From Elusimicrobiota bacterium (GTDB lineage Bacteria > Elusimicrobiota > Elusimicrobia > Elusimicrobiales > UBA9959): a stretch of 7,872 nt of DNA. This document shows, one piece after another, positions 1 through 7,872 of this stretch. Where the stretch lies: assembly GCA_003500765.1 (NCBI GenBank), contig DNQL01000095.1:1-7872 (forward strand). The letters are read 5' to 3'. How positions within the stretch are numbered: the first letter of the stretch is position 1; every line of letters starts with the position of its first letter. The position numbers and the translations under genes were made by a program. A model generated the notes under the pieces. That model saw only the letters and a program-made list of their open reading frames with translations, searched no databases and was not told the origin of the DNA.

Positions 1-3000
1 CGACAGGGCGGAGGCCGCCTTGCCGGCGCTCATACCCTTGAAGTCCCCGGGCGGCAGCGTGCCGCGCAGCAGCGGGCGGGCGGAGGCCGGCAGCCCCGCG
101 GTCTTGAAGGCCTGCGCAAGTCCGCCGGAGGCGGCCACATTGAGCCAGGCCGACATATTGACGCCCTCGGAGAGTTTCATCGCGTCACTACCGGACCAGC
201 CGACGAGTTTGGGCAGGTCGCCGGGCAGGTCGCGGGCCGTTACGGTCTGCGCGGGTGAGCCGGCCGGCTGCACCACGAACAGCGCCTTCTCGAGGGCTAT
301 GTCGTTGGCGACATGGCCCTGCGCGGCGGGGATGAAAGTGGCCGCGCCGAGGCGGTCGAAGAAGATGGCGGTATAGGCGCCGGAGGCTCCCGTTTTGGCG
401 TGGGCTACCACGTCCACGGTGACTCCATTGAGTTTAGCCTCGGCCTCCACTGATTCTCCGTCGAGAGCTATTTTCTCCACGGCTACCGCATTTATGGCGG
501 GCAGGCCCGCGAGCGGGTCGAATATATCTCCCAGCGTCAGGGCGTCGGCGGTTATGGTCACCACCGGCTTCGCGTCCCGGGTGCGGGTGAATTTGACGGC
601 CTTGCCTTTGAGCCTGCCGGCCACTTCGACGGCGGCCTGCGAGACCGCGACTTTATCGAGCTGCAGGGCGTCGAAGGCTTTGAGCGCGCCGGCCTCGGGC
701 ACCATGTCGCTCATCGCCAGGCCCTCGCCGTTCGCGGTGAAAGTCCCGGCCGCGCCGGCGGCCTTGAAGACGGAGACCTTCTTGCCGTGTATCGCGCCCT
801 CGACCGTTATGCCGGTCTTGTCTTCTTTGAAGTCGTAGAAGGCGAAGTTGTTGAGGAAAGGCACCGAAGCCGCCTCCGGCACGAAGTCGGAGAGCGTAAG
901 CTTGTCGCCCCTGATCTCGAAAGACTCGTCGGTCTTCGAGGCGCTTACGCTTACGGCTTTTTCACCCAGCCTGCCGGAGACGGTTATCCCGGAGGGAGCG
1001 TAGAGCATGGAAAGGAAAGCGAACTTGTCGAGTTCGGGAACCTTGGCGGAGGCGGGCACCAGGTCGGAGAGCTTTATGGAGTCGCCGGTGAGGGTGACGG
1101 TGTCGGGCGCGAATACCCAGACCACCTTGACCGCCTTGCCGTTGACCGTGCCGTCTATCTCCAGCCGGTCGGGCCAGGAGAACAGCCCGTCGAAACTGAA
1201 CCACTTAAGGAAAGGGATGTTCAGGGAGAGGGGGATGCAGGCCGGCAGGCTGAGGCCCGCGCCGGTCATGGCGACCTTGCCGTCCGAAGCCGCGGAGACC
1301 GCCACGGATTTACCGTCTATTTTGCCCGCTATGGCGAGTTCCGTCGCCGAGCGGCTCACTTTGTCCAGGGCGAAGGCGTTCACGCAGGCGACCTGGGCCG
1401 CGCCGGGGACGAAATCGGCGAGTTTCAGATCGTCGCCCGTCACGGAAAATTCCGGGGAATTCTGTTTTTTTACCACGGCGACGCTTTTGCCGTGGATCTT
1501 GCCGTCCGCCGCCATGCGGTCGGGCGACCAGGCGAAGCGGTCGAACATGAAATTATCCAGGTAGCCTATCGAGGCCGCCTCGGCTATGAAGTCCTTGAGC
1601 TTCAGGTCTTCGCCGGTGACCTCGAAAGCCCCTCCCGTCTTGGCCACTTCGATGGCGAGCTTTTTGCCTTCCACGTGTCCTTTGACCGTGACGCTCCCGG
1701 TGGAACTCTGCACGCTCTCGAGATCGAACTTCTCGAGGTAGGTCAGTTGCGCGGCCTGCGGCACGAAATCGGACAGCCGCATGGCCGAGCCGGATATCGT
1801 GTAGGTCTTCTTCGCGTTGTCCAGGTTCACCGACACGTTCTTGCCGTTGACCGTGCCGTCGACGCGCGTAACCCCGGGGGTCCAGGTCATGTCCAGGAAG
1901 GCGAATCTGTCCAGGTAGGGCGCGCCGGAGGCCTGAGGCACGAAATCGGACAGCTTGAGGCTCTCCCCTTTGACGGTCAGCTCATCGGCGCCGGTCTTGC
2001 GGGCGACGCTGACGGACTTGCCGCCCAGCTTGCCGGCCGCTTCCACGGAGTCGGCGGTATGGGTGAAGCTGTCGAAGGCGAACTTGTCCAGCGCCCCGAT
2101 GCTCTTAGCCTCCGGGAAAAAGTCGGAGAGCTTCAGGTCCTGGCCGGTCACGGTGAAGATATTGCTGGCCGGATGATCGTCCACGGTGACGGCCTTGCCG
2201 TTCACCTTTCCGTAGACGTCTATGTCCGCGCCGGCCATGCGGACGCGGTCCAGGGCGAAATTATCGAGGAAGGCTATCTGCGAGGCTTCGGGCACGAAAT
2301 CGGAGGCCTTGAGCCCGTCGCCGGTCACGGAGATCTCTCCCGCCTTGGCGCTGCGGTTCACGGAGATGGCCTTGCCCCGCAGCCTGCCGGAAATGGCGGT
2401 CCCGTCGGCGGACCAGGAGACGCTGTCGCACTCGAGCTCGCCGAGCAGGGGGACGGTCCCGGCTTCGGGCAGGAAATCGGCCGCCCTGAGGCCCTGGCCG
2501 GTCACGGTGGTCCTGCCGCCGGCCTCGGACTTTACCGTTATGTCCTTGCGGTTGAGCTGTCCGGTTACGGTCAGCGCGGCGGCGGTCTTCACGGCGGAGA
2601 CGAAATCGAAGCGGTCCAGGGCGCGCAGGTCTTTCGCGGCGGGAACCAGGTCGGAAAGCTTGAGGTGGTCGCCGGTGACGGTCAGCGTAGCGGTCCCGGT
2701 GGAGCGGGAGACCGCGGCGTCCACACCGTTCACTCCGCCGTGTACCGTCAGCGTCCCGGGTGTCTGTTCCAGGCTGCGGAAGGCGAAATTATTCACGAAG
2801 GGCAGTCCGGCGGCTTCCGGCAGCAGGTCCTGCAGCCGCAGCGAGTCGCCGGTGACGGTGACCGCGCGGCCCGAGTCGGAGAACACGGCCGAGGCCTGCT
2901 TTCCTCCTATCCTGCCGGCGGCGGAGAGGGACTTGGGCGTATATTCCACGCTGTCCAGAGCGAAGCGCGCCAGCACCGGCACCGCGGCCGCGGCCGGGGC

Positions 3001-3927
3001 CACATCGGGCAGGGTCAGGCCCTCGGCGGTAAGCGTGAAAGAGCGGTCGGCCGTCTTAGCGGCGACCGAGGCTTTTTTCCCGTTAAGCGAGCCGGAGACG
3101 GTCATATCCTCGCCTTCGAGGTAGAACCGCGTGAAAGCGAAGCCGTCGAGCAGGCGTACGGCCGACACCTCTGGCACGAAGTCGGAGAGCAGCAGTTCCC
3201 TGCCGGTCACTTCCAGCGTTTTCCCGGCCGCGTCCGCCCTGGCAGCTACTTTTTTGCCGCCGACCCCGCCGCTTATACCGTACATTTCATCGGTCTTCGA
3301 TAGGCTTTCGAAAGAGAACTGCTTGTAATAGGGAACATGGGCGGCCGCCGGGACTATCTCCTCCAGCTTTATGTCGCCGCCGGTCAGGACCCAGTCCAGC
3401 GCGGCGCCGGACATGGAGATCATCAGGCTCGGAATGGGGGCTTTGTTGTGGTTGGCCCAGTTGGGTATGAGCCGCGCGTGGACCCTGTAGGCGCCGTCTT
3501 CCTTATATATTACGGCGTCCAGCGTGGCCGCCCGGGCGCGCAGCGCGCCGATGGTCACCAGGTCGCCCTTGACGGGGCGGGTCCTGGCGCGCAGGCTGAG
3601 ATAAGGGGCGTCCCCGGCGGGCTGCTGGTCGAAATACAGGTCGCCCTGCAGGTCGAACTCGAAGGCGCCCACGGTCAGTTTATTGTCGTAGGTGAGATGG
3701 TTGCCGCCGGCGAAAGAGGCCTTGTTCAGGCCGAGGGCGGAGAAAAGCGGGTCGGCGGCCAGGTTTTTGGAGAGGGCGTCCCACTGTTCCTTCCCGCCGG
3801 GCAGGTCCTTGACCGCCTTGACGCTTTCGTCGAACCTGGAAAGGGGGTCGGGAGCCTGCAAGGCGGCGGAAAGAGGATGGAAAGGGAACAGGACGGACGA
3901 CAGTACCAGTACCGTGAAAAAACGCAT
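1..3927 (-). CDS. Large exported tandem-repeat protein, 3' end outside window
   Basis: I do not recognise the family. The frame is open from the ATG at 3927 to base 1 (1309 codons), and the stop lies beyond the window. The N-terminus (MRFFTVLVLSS...PLSAALQ) reads as a Sec signal peptide, with probable cleavage near residues 21-22. Residues about 25-180 form a non-repeated lead-in domain that looks beta-rich. Residues about 180-1200 are a tandem array of about 59-residue units. Each unit has a conserved motif like LKLSDFVPEA, then a short FLDKFAF-type segment, then a beta-like strand ending in VNGKxVSV. From about residue 1215 to the window edge the pattern changes to another module, with motifs such as GVNMSAWLN and GLPASARPLL. 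No transmembrane segment is seen after the signal peptide. A periplasmic or surface location is likely. A long beta-groove or AsmA/TamB-like fold is only a guess from the strand-rich repeats. The start is supported by the signal peptide, a GGGGTGA ribosome-binding-like site just upstream, and a promoter at 3972-4001. The gene is transcribed apart from the upstream peptidase gene. Confidence 0.88.
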   Translation of the reverse strand, partial: MRFFTVLVLSSVLFPFHPLSAALQAPDPLSRFDESVKAVKDLPGGKEQWDALSKNLAADPLFSALGLNKASFAGGNHLTYDNKLTVGAFEFDLQGDLYFDQQPAGDAPYLSLRARTRPVKGDLVTIGALRARAATLDAVIYKEDGAYRVHARLIPNWANHNKAPIPSLMISMSGAALDWVLTGGDIKLEEIVPAAAHVPYYKQFSFESLSKTDEMYGISGGVGGKKVAARADAAGKTLEVTGRELLLSDFVPEVSAVRLLDGFAFTRFYLEGEDMTVSGSLNGKKASVAAKTADRSFTLTAEGLTLPDVAPAAAAVPVLARFALDSVEYTPKSLSAAGRIGGKQASAVFSDSGRAVTVTGDSLRLQDLLPEAAGLPFVNNFAFRSLEQTPGTLTVHGGVNGVDAAVSRSTGTATLTVTGDHLKLSDLVPAAKDLRALDRFDFVSAVKTAAALTVTGQLNRKDITVKSEAGGRTTVTGQGLRAADFLPEAGTVPLLGELECDSVSWSADGTAISGRLRGKAISVNRSAKAGEISVTGDGLKASDFVPEASQIAFLDNFALDRVRMAGADIDVYGKVNGKAVTVDDHPASNIFTVTGQDLKLSDFFPEAKSIGALDKFAFDSFTHTADSVEAAGKLGGKSVSVARKTGADELTVKGESLKLSDFVPQASGAPYLDRFAFLDMTWTPGVTRVDGTVNGKNVSVNLDNAKKTYTISGSAMRLSDFVPQAAQLTYLEKFDLESVQSSTGSVTVKGHVEGKKLAIEVAKTGGAFEVTGEDLKLKDFIAEAASIGYLDNFMFDRFAWSPDRMAADGKIHGKSVAVVKKQNSPEFSVTGDDLKLADFVPGAAQVACVNAFALDKVSRSATELAIAGKIDGKSVAVSAASDGKVAMTGAGLSLPACIPLSLNIPFLKWFSFDGLFSWPDRLEIDGTVNGKAVKVVWVFAPDTVTLTGDSIKLSDLVPASAKVPELDKFAFLSMLYAPSGITVSGRLGEKAVSVSASKTDESFEIRGDKLTLSDFVPEAASVPFLNNFAFYDFKEDKTGITVEGAIHGKKVSVFKAAGAAGTFTANGEGLAMSDMVPEAGALKAFDALQLDKVAVSQAAVEVAGRLKGKAVKFTRTRDAKPVVTITADALTLGDIFDPLAGLPAINAVAVEKIALDGESVEAEAKLNGVTVDVVAHAKTGASGAYTAIFFDRLGAATFIPAAQGHVANDIALEKALFVVQPAGSPAQTVTARDLPGDLPKLVGWSGSDAMKLSEGVNMSAWLNVAASGGLAQAFKTAGLPASARPLLRGTLPPGDFKGMSAGKAASALS
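330..3390 (-). repeat. Array of ~59-residue (~177 bp) coding repeats, 17 clear plus 1 degenerate
   Basis: The SDFVPEA-like core recurs in frame on the minus strand near 3350, 3175, 2997, 2820, 2645, 2470, 2293, 2118, 1940, 1765, 1587, 1408, 1235, 1060, 880, 703 and 518, with a degenerate copy near 340. Spacing stays within about 173-184 bp and averages 177 bp. Units are well conserved in pattern but differ at many residues. Short DNA blocks such as cacgaaatcggacag recur (near 1754 and 1939), but no two units look identical. This suggests an old duplication kept under structural selection rather than a recent expansion. Positions most constant between units are the TG before the helix-like part, the SDF, a Pro-Glu/Gln-Ala, an aromatic-rich F.F, and the G.(V/L)(N/G)GK turn. 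Confidence 0.85.
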
Positions 3928-3930
3928 GGG

Positions 3931-3937
3931 TCACCCC
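3931..3937 (-). promoter_or_regulatory. Ribosome binding site of the repeat-protein gene
   Basis: GGGGTGA on the minus strand ends three bases before the ATG at 3927. Its purine core GGGG lies six bases from the start. It is a modest match to the Shine-Dalgarno sequence, with tight spacing. It supports the ATG that also gives a good signal peptide. Confidence 0.45.
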
Positions 3938-3971
3938 GGCGAGTAATTTTGGGAACTTAGGGAACAGGGCA

Positions 3972-4001
3972 ATTATACAACATCGTCGGAGAGCGTGTCG
4001 G
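3972..4001 (-). promoter_or_regulatory. Promoter of the repeat-protein gene
   Basis: Read on the minus strand, a perfect TATAAT box lies at 3977-3972. It is preceded by CCGACA (4001-3996, four of six matches to TTGACA) at an 18-base spacing. Transcription would begin near 3965, leaving a leader of about 38 bases before the ATG at 3927. The AT-rich box stands out in GC-rich surroundings and lies between the terminator of the peptidase gene and the repeat gene, which is where an independent promoter is expected. Confidence 0.65.
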
Positions 4002-4009
4002 CGGGAAAT

Positions 4010-4038
4010 AAAAAAGGCGCGGGATCCGCGCCTTTTTT
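4010..4038 (-). terminator. Intrinsic terminator after the clostripain-family gene
   Basis: A perfect 7-bp stem (ggcgcgg at 4016-4022 with ccgcgcc at 4026-4032) has a 3-base loop, six A before it and six T after it, so it could act on either strand. On the minus strand it begins 20 bases past the peptidase stop codon and upstream of the repeat-gene promoter, separating the two genes into different transcripts. Confidence 0.85.
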
Positions 4039-4057
4039 ATTTACCGGTCCGTGCCGG

Positions 4058-5359
4058 TTATTTCGGGGCGAAGACCGAGGCTTTGATCATCTCGTCCCAG
4101 CGGGTGTCGCGGGAGAGGGTCAGGTATTCGTACCTTTCCTTGTAGTTCATGTAGAAGTACGGGAAATGGATAGACATGCCCCAGGCCTCTTTCGACTTGT
4201 AGCCTTTGGCCTCGTTGCGGACGACCAGGCCTTCGGCCAGCGCGACTATGACCTCCCGGGCGGCTTCGCTGACGGCGGGGGTGGGGGCGTTCTCGTAGTA
4301 CATCTTCATCAGCTGGTAGAGATCGCGCGCGTCGTCGTCCTCGAAGTTGCGCAGGCCGAACCGCTTCTGATTATAGAGCTTCAGGTCCTCCGGAGAGGCT
4401 TCGACCAGCCGGGCGAAGGCGTCGAGCCGGCGGGCCAGGTCGTCGGCGCGGTCCGGGCGGGCTATGGACATGGTCACCGACTGCTTCTTCTCGCCGTGAT
4501 AATAGTCCACGAAAGAGTCCACCACGATGTCGGCCGCCGTCCTGGCATCGCCCGGGTTGGCGTCGAGGCGTTTGAGAAGGAGCTCGTAATTGTAGCCGGT
4601 GCCCGGCGTGGTCTCCTGCGAGCCGACCACATATTCGGCCGCGCCGCGCAGGTCGTATATCACCTCGAAGGTCTGCATCAGGCAGGCGTCGGAGGCGTAA
4701 ACGTCCACGCCGCCGCCGGCCTTGATGGCCTGCGACAGTTCAGCCGGGGAGATATGGTTCTTCGAGACCTCGTCGTAGGAGATGCCCTTGTTCTGCGGCG
4801 GGGGTTTCACGCCGCGCCAGCCGGAGCCGTGGCCGCCTACTATCAGCATATACCTGCGGGCCGGGAAATTGGACTTGCCCCACTTTATGAAATCGGCCAG
4901 CCGGCGCCAGTCGCCCAGGTCGGCGTCGGTGTCATGCGAAAGGACCGGGGAGGTTACGCGCAGCGGGTCGGAATCGCGCTGTATAAGAAAGCGGCGGGAG
5001 CCGGTCCAGTCGTTCTGCGGCGGCGGCTCCTCCTGCACGCTGGCGAAGGGATTGAATATCGGTTTGCCGGGTATGCGGCCCAGCTCGGCCACGACATTGA
5101 CGCGGGCTGTGGTCCCCGCAGCCTCCATCTCGTTGACGTCGGCTATCGCCTCTATGCCGAGATTGTTGCGGGCGCTGACATATACCAGTACGGTCCACTC
5201 TTTGACGTAGCGGTCCGCCGCGGCGGACGGCTCGGTGACGGCCGGCACGCTCATATCCGCCGGTATGTCGGCGGCGCGCATGGCCGCGAGGTCCGCGCAG
5301 AGAGCGGGAGAGGGGAAGATGAAAGAAAGCAGAGCGGCGAGAGAGAGGTGTTTATTCAT
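4058..5359 (-). CDS. Secreted clostripain-family (peptidase C11) cysteine protease
   Basis: Peptidases of family C11 (clan CD) cleave after basic residues with a His-Cys dyad. Numbering from the GTG at 5362, the catalytic His is His178 in VGGHGSGW, and the nucleophile is Cys227 in SDACLMQ, followed by the family-typical stretch TFEVIYDLRG and SQETTPGTG. Asp225, two residues before the Cys, sits where related enzymes have the acidic S1 residue that selects Arg or Lys. The N-terminus (NKHLSLAALLSFIFPSPALCA) is a signal peptide, probably cut after residue 23. The PALC sequence is a poor lipobox, so a lipoprotein is unlikely. The core begins near residue 55 (KEWTVLVYVSARNNLG), and residues about 260-434 form the C-terminal half with HFPYFYMNY. 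I prefer the ATG at 5359 (433 residues), although the GTG at 5362 directly before it is possible. The stop is TAA at 4058, followed by a terminator. The gene lies just upstream of the giant exported repeat protein on the same strand. A processing relationship is possible but not shown. Confidence 0.9.
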   Translation of the reverse strand: MNKHLSLAALLSFIFPSPALCADLAAMRAADIPADMSVPAVTEPSAAADRYVKEWTVLVYVSARNNLGIEAIADVNEMEAAGTTARVNVVAELGRIPGKPIFNPFASVQEEPPPQNDWTGSRRFLIQRDSDPLRVTSPVLSHDTDADLGDWRRLADFIKWGKSNFPARRYMLIVGGHGSGWRGVKPPPQNKGISYDEVSKNHISPAELSQAIKAGGGVDVYASDACLMQTFEVIYDLRGAAEYVVGSQETTPGTGYNYELLLKRLDANPGDARTAADIVVDSFVDYYHGEKKQSVTMSIARPDRADDLARRLDAFARLVEASPEDLKLYNQKRFGLRNFEDDDARDLYQLMKMYYENAPTPAVSEAAREVIVALAEGLVVRNEAKGYKSKEAWGMSIHFPYFYMNYKERYEYLTLSRDTRWDEMIKASVFAPK

Positions 5360-5368
5360 CACTTATAT

Positions 5369-5397
5369 TCTATAAGCCGGGCGCCGCCCGGTCATGA
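5369..5397 (-). promoter_or_regulatory. Possible promoter of the clostripain-family gene
   Basis: On the minus strand TATAGA (5374-5369) is a fair -10 box. Only a very weak -35 (TCATGA, 5397-5392) lies 17 bases upstream. Transcription would start near 5362, at the start codon itself, so the message would be leaderless or nearly so. This fits the absence of a convincing Shine-Dalgarno sequence before 5359. A 15-bp inverted repeat (ccgggc-gcc-gcccgg, 5377-5391) fills the spacer. Confidence 0.3.
5377..5391. repeat. Short GC palindrome in the divergent intergenic region
   Basis: There are six paired bases on each side of a 3-base centre (ccgggc gcc gcccgg). It sits between the putative -35 and -10 of the leftward promoter, where a repressor could bind. 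In DNA this GC-rich such a palindrome can also arise by chance. Confidence 0.3.
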
Positions 5398-5454
5398 GCC
5401 TTAGGACCGGGCCGGCCCCTGGGCCCTTTGCCGCCGCACATTGCCGCCGCGGCG

Positions 5455-5485
5455 CTGCCAAAACCGCGGGTATTTTTTGTAGAAT
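5455..5485 (+). promoter_or_regulatory. Probable promoter of tRNA-Val (and perhaps of the eno operon)
   Basis: TAGAAT at 5480-5485 matches the -10 consensus at five of six positions, within an AT-rich patch (tattttttgtagaatag) that stands out in the GC-rich spacer. It would start transcription near 5492, just before the mature tRNA end at 5495. The best -35 candidate is CTGCCA (5455-5460, four of six), at a long 19-base spacing, so the upstream element is uncertain. Confidence 0.55.
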
Positions 5486-5494
5486 AGTTCCCGC

Positions 5495-5566
5495 GGGTGG
5501 TTAGCTCAGCGGTAGAGCGCTGTCCTCACACGACAGATGTCACAGGTTCAAATCCTGTACCACCCA
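5495..5566 (+). tRNA. tRNA-Val (anticodon CAC)
   Basis: A full cloverleaf of 72 bases folds by eye. The acceptor stem is GGGTGGT/ACCACCC with discriminator A at 5566. The D arm is GCTC/GAGC with AGCGGTA. The anticodon stem is CTGTC/GACAG around loop CTCACAC, giving anticodon CAC, which reads the valine codon GTG. The T arm is ACAGG-TTCAAAT-CCTGT. The 3' CCA is not encoded (ttag follows), so it must be added by the CCA-adding enzyme. GTG is a common valine codon in the neighbouring eno gene. No terminator lies between this gene and the riboswitch about 20 bases downstream. Confidence 0.96.
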
Positions 5567-5585
5567 TTAGATTTTCTGACTTCAC

Positions 5586-6982
<1,397 letters not shown>

Positions 6983-6989
6983 GACCGGC

Positions 6990-7872
6990 ATGACGGACGC
7001 GCGGAGCAGGCTTTCTTCCCTCGCCGGCATAGCCGCGCGCTTCGGCCTGAAGGCGCTCGAAAGCCAGGTGAAGGCCTGTGAAAGCCTGCTCTCCGCGGGG
7101 GCCGCGATCAACGCGGCCGTGCTGGGGAAGTTCAAGGCGGGCAAAAGCTCTTTCCTGAACTCCCTGGCCGGCACCGGGGTGCTGCCCGCCGGCGCGCTCC
7201 CGGTAACGGCCGTGGTCACCGAACTGTTCTGGTCCCCGGAGGAGACGGCTTCGGTCAGGGTCGTCGGAGGCGAGACCCTGCCCATCTCCCTCGAACAGGT
7301 CCCCGATTACGTGTCGGAAGAGCTTAACCCGAAGAACGCGCGCGGCGCCGCCGCCGTTTCACTGGGGCTTCCTGCTTTAGCGGACTATAAAGGCGTGCGC
7401 TTCGTCGACACACCGGGCCTGGACAGCGCCCTGCGGCACAATACCGAGACTTCGCTGGACTGGCTGCCCAACGCCGGCCTGGCCATAGTGGCGGTCAGCT
7501 CCGACGCCCCGCTTTCCGAGCAGGACCTGGCGCTTATCTCCAGGACGCGCCGCCACAGCCCCTCGATAACGGTGCTGCTGACCAAGGCGGACCGGCTGGA
7601 GCCGGCGGAACTCGACCGGGTGCTCGGCTTCGTGCGCGGCAGGCTGCGCGAGCGCTTCGGCGCGGATTTCGGGGTGTACCCGTATTCGGTGAAGGACGGC
7701 TTCGGCGCGATGCGCGCGGAATTCCGCGACAAGGTGCTGCTGCCTTTCGCGGGCGGGTTGGCCTCGGAAAAGGCGAGGATACTGGAACACAAGCTCGGCT
7801 CGCTGGAGCGGCAGTGCAGGGATTACCTGCTGGCCGCCCGGGCCGCGGCCGCGAAGAGCGCCGGGGAGCGCC
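6990..7872 (+). CDS. Dynamin-family (bacterial dynamin-like) GTPase, 3' end outside window
   Basis: The first 294 codons are visible, and the frame runs off the window without a stop. The GTPase motifs are in order. G1 is GKFKAGKSS (residues 46-54), and G2 is a Thr in PVTAVV (Thr73). G3 is DTPGL (140-144), and G4 is TKAD (198-201). The G1 form GxFxAGKSSxLN and the PVTA switch are typical of the Dynamin_N family rather than Era- or translation-type GTPases. Upstream of G1 is a helical segment (residues 5-40), as in bacterial dynamin-like proteins. After about residue 255 the sequence becomes charged and helical (KARILEHKLGSLERQ), the probable start of the stalk. Family members bind and remodel membranes, but this protein's role is unknown. 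The ATG lies 7 bases after the eno stop with only a weak GAG-type ribosome site overlapping that stop, which suggests translational coupling. It would then share the fluoride-responsive transcript. Confidence 0.88.
   Translation, partial: MTDARSRLSSLAGIAARFGLKALESQVKACESLLSAGAAINAAVLGKFKAGKSSFLNSLAGTGVLPAGALPVTAVVTELFWSPEETASVRVVGGETLPISLEQVPDYVSEELNPKNARGAAAVSLGLPALADYKGVRFVDTPGLDSALRHNTETSLDWLPNAGLAIVAVSSDAPLSEQDLALISRTRRHSPSITVLLTKADRLEPAELDRVLGFVRGRLRERFGADFGVYPYSVKDGFGAMRAEFRDKVLLPFAGGLASEKARILEHKLGSLERQCRDYLLAARAAAAKSAGER

Noticed and set aside
20..838. Plus-strand open frames (20-376, 395-838) and others within 1007-3328
   Set aside because: They have low-complexity Ser/Ala/Thr/Pro composition, lie opposite the minus-strand repeat gene, and have no ribosome sites or recognisable motifs.
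787..3303. An 838-codon open frame on the plus strand across the repeat region
   Set aside because: It is antisense to the signal-peptide-bearing repeat protein. Its translation is rich in G, R, H and V with no domain sense, and its own periodicity merely mirrors the repeat array on the other strand.
330..3390. The regular 177-bp periodicity as a CRISPR or non-coding satellite array
   Set aside because: The period is an exact multiple of codons in one uninterrupted reading frame, units vary in sequence, and no identical repeat/spacer pattern exists.
3995..5404. A 469-codon plus-strand open frame over the peptidase gene
   Set aside because: It is antisense to an unmistakable C11 peptidase with both catalytic motifs, and it starts inside the terminator hairpin region.
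5546..5566. tRNA 3' end as an integration (att) site
   Set aside because: No second copy of the tRNA end, no integrase and no mobile-element genes are visible, and the next feature is a housekeeping eno operon.
7377..7792. Two minus-strand open frames over the GTPase gene
   Set aside because: They overlap each other and the G3-G4 region of the dynamin-like GTPase on the opposite strand, with no supporting signals.

Overview
The window is GC-rich DNA from an uncultured-looking, probably diderm (Gram-negative type) bacterium. The two minus-strand proteins have export signals, the tRNA gene does not encode its CCA end, and AUA is used freely for isoleucine despite the high GC. These traits would fit a high-GC lineage such as Elusimicrobiota, but the taxonomic guess is weak and rests on general impression only.

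The layout is two divergent transcription blocks around a short GC-rich spacer (about 5363-5494). Leftward (minus strand) are a secreted clostripain-family (C11) cysteine peptidase (5359-4058) and, after a clear hairpin terminator and a fresh promoter with a perfect TATAAT box, a very large exported protein (3927 to beyond base 1). At least 1309 residues of the large protein are visible. About 1000 of them are a tandem array of 17 clear units plus one degenerate unit, each about 59 residues. I do not recognise this repeat by name, and it is the least explained object in the window.

Rightward (plus strand) come tRNA-Val(CAC) (5495-5566), a fluoride (crcB-motif) riboswitch with an overlapping intrinsic terminator (5586-5671), enolase (eno, 5702-6982) and the first 294 codons of a dynamin-like GTPase (6990 onward). 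Fluoride inhibits enolase, so a fluoride-induced eno makes physiological sense. In the usual ON-switch reading, fluoride stabilises a pseudoknot using ACTCC, which frees the transcript from the terminator that needs the same bases. The tRNA lies only about 20 bases upstream of the aptamer with no separate terminator. The riboswitch terminator may therefore also end the tRNA transcript. The dynamin-like gene starts 7 bases after the eno stop and is probably under the same control.

Several very long open frames antisense to the repeat gene, the peptidase and eno are by-products of GC-rich codon usage and were rejected.
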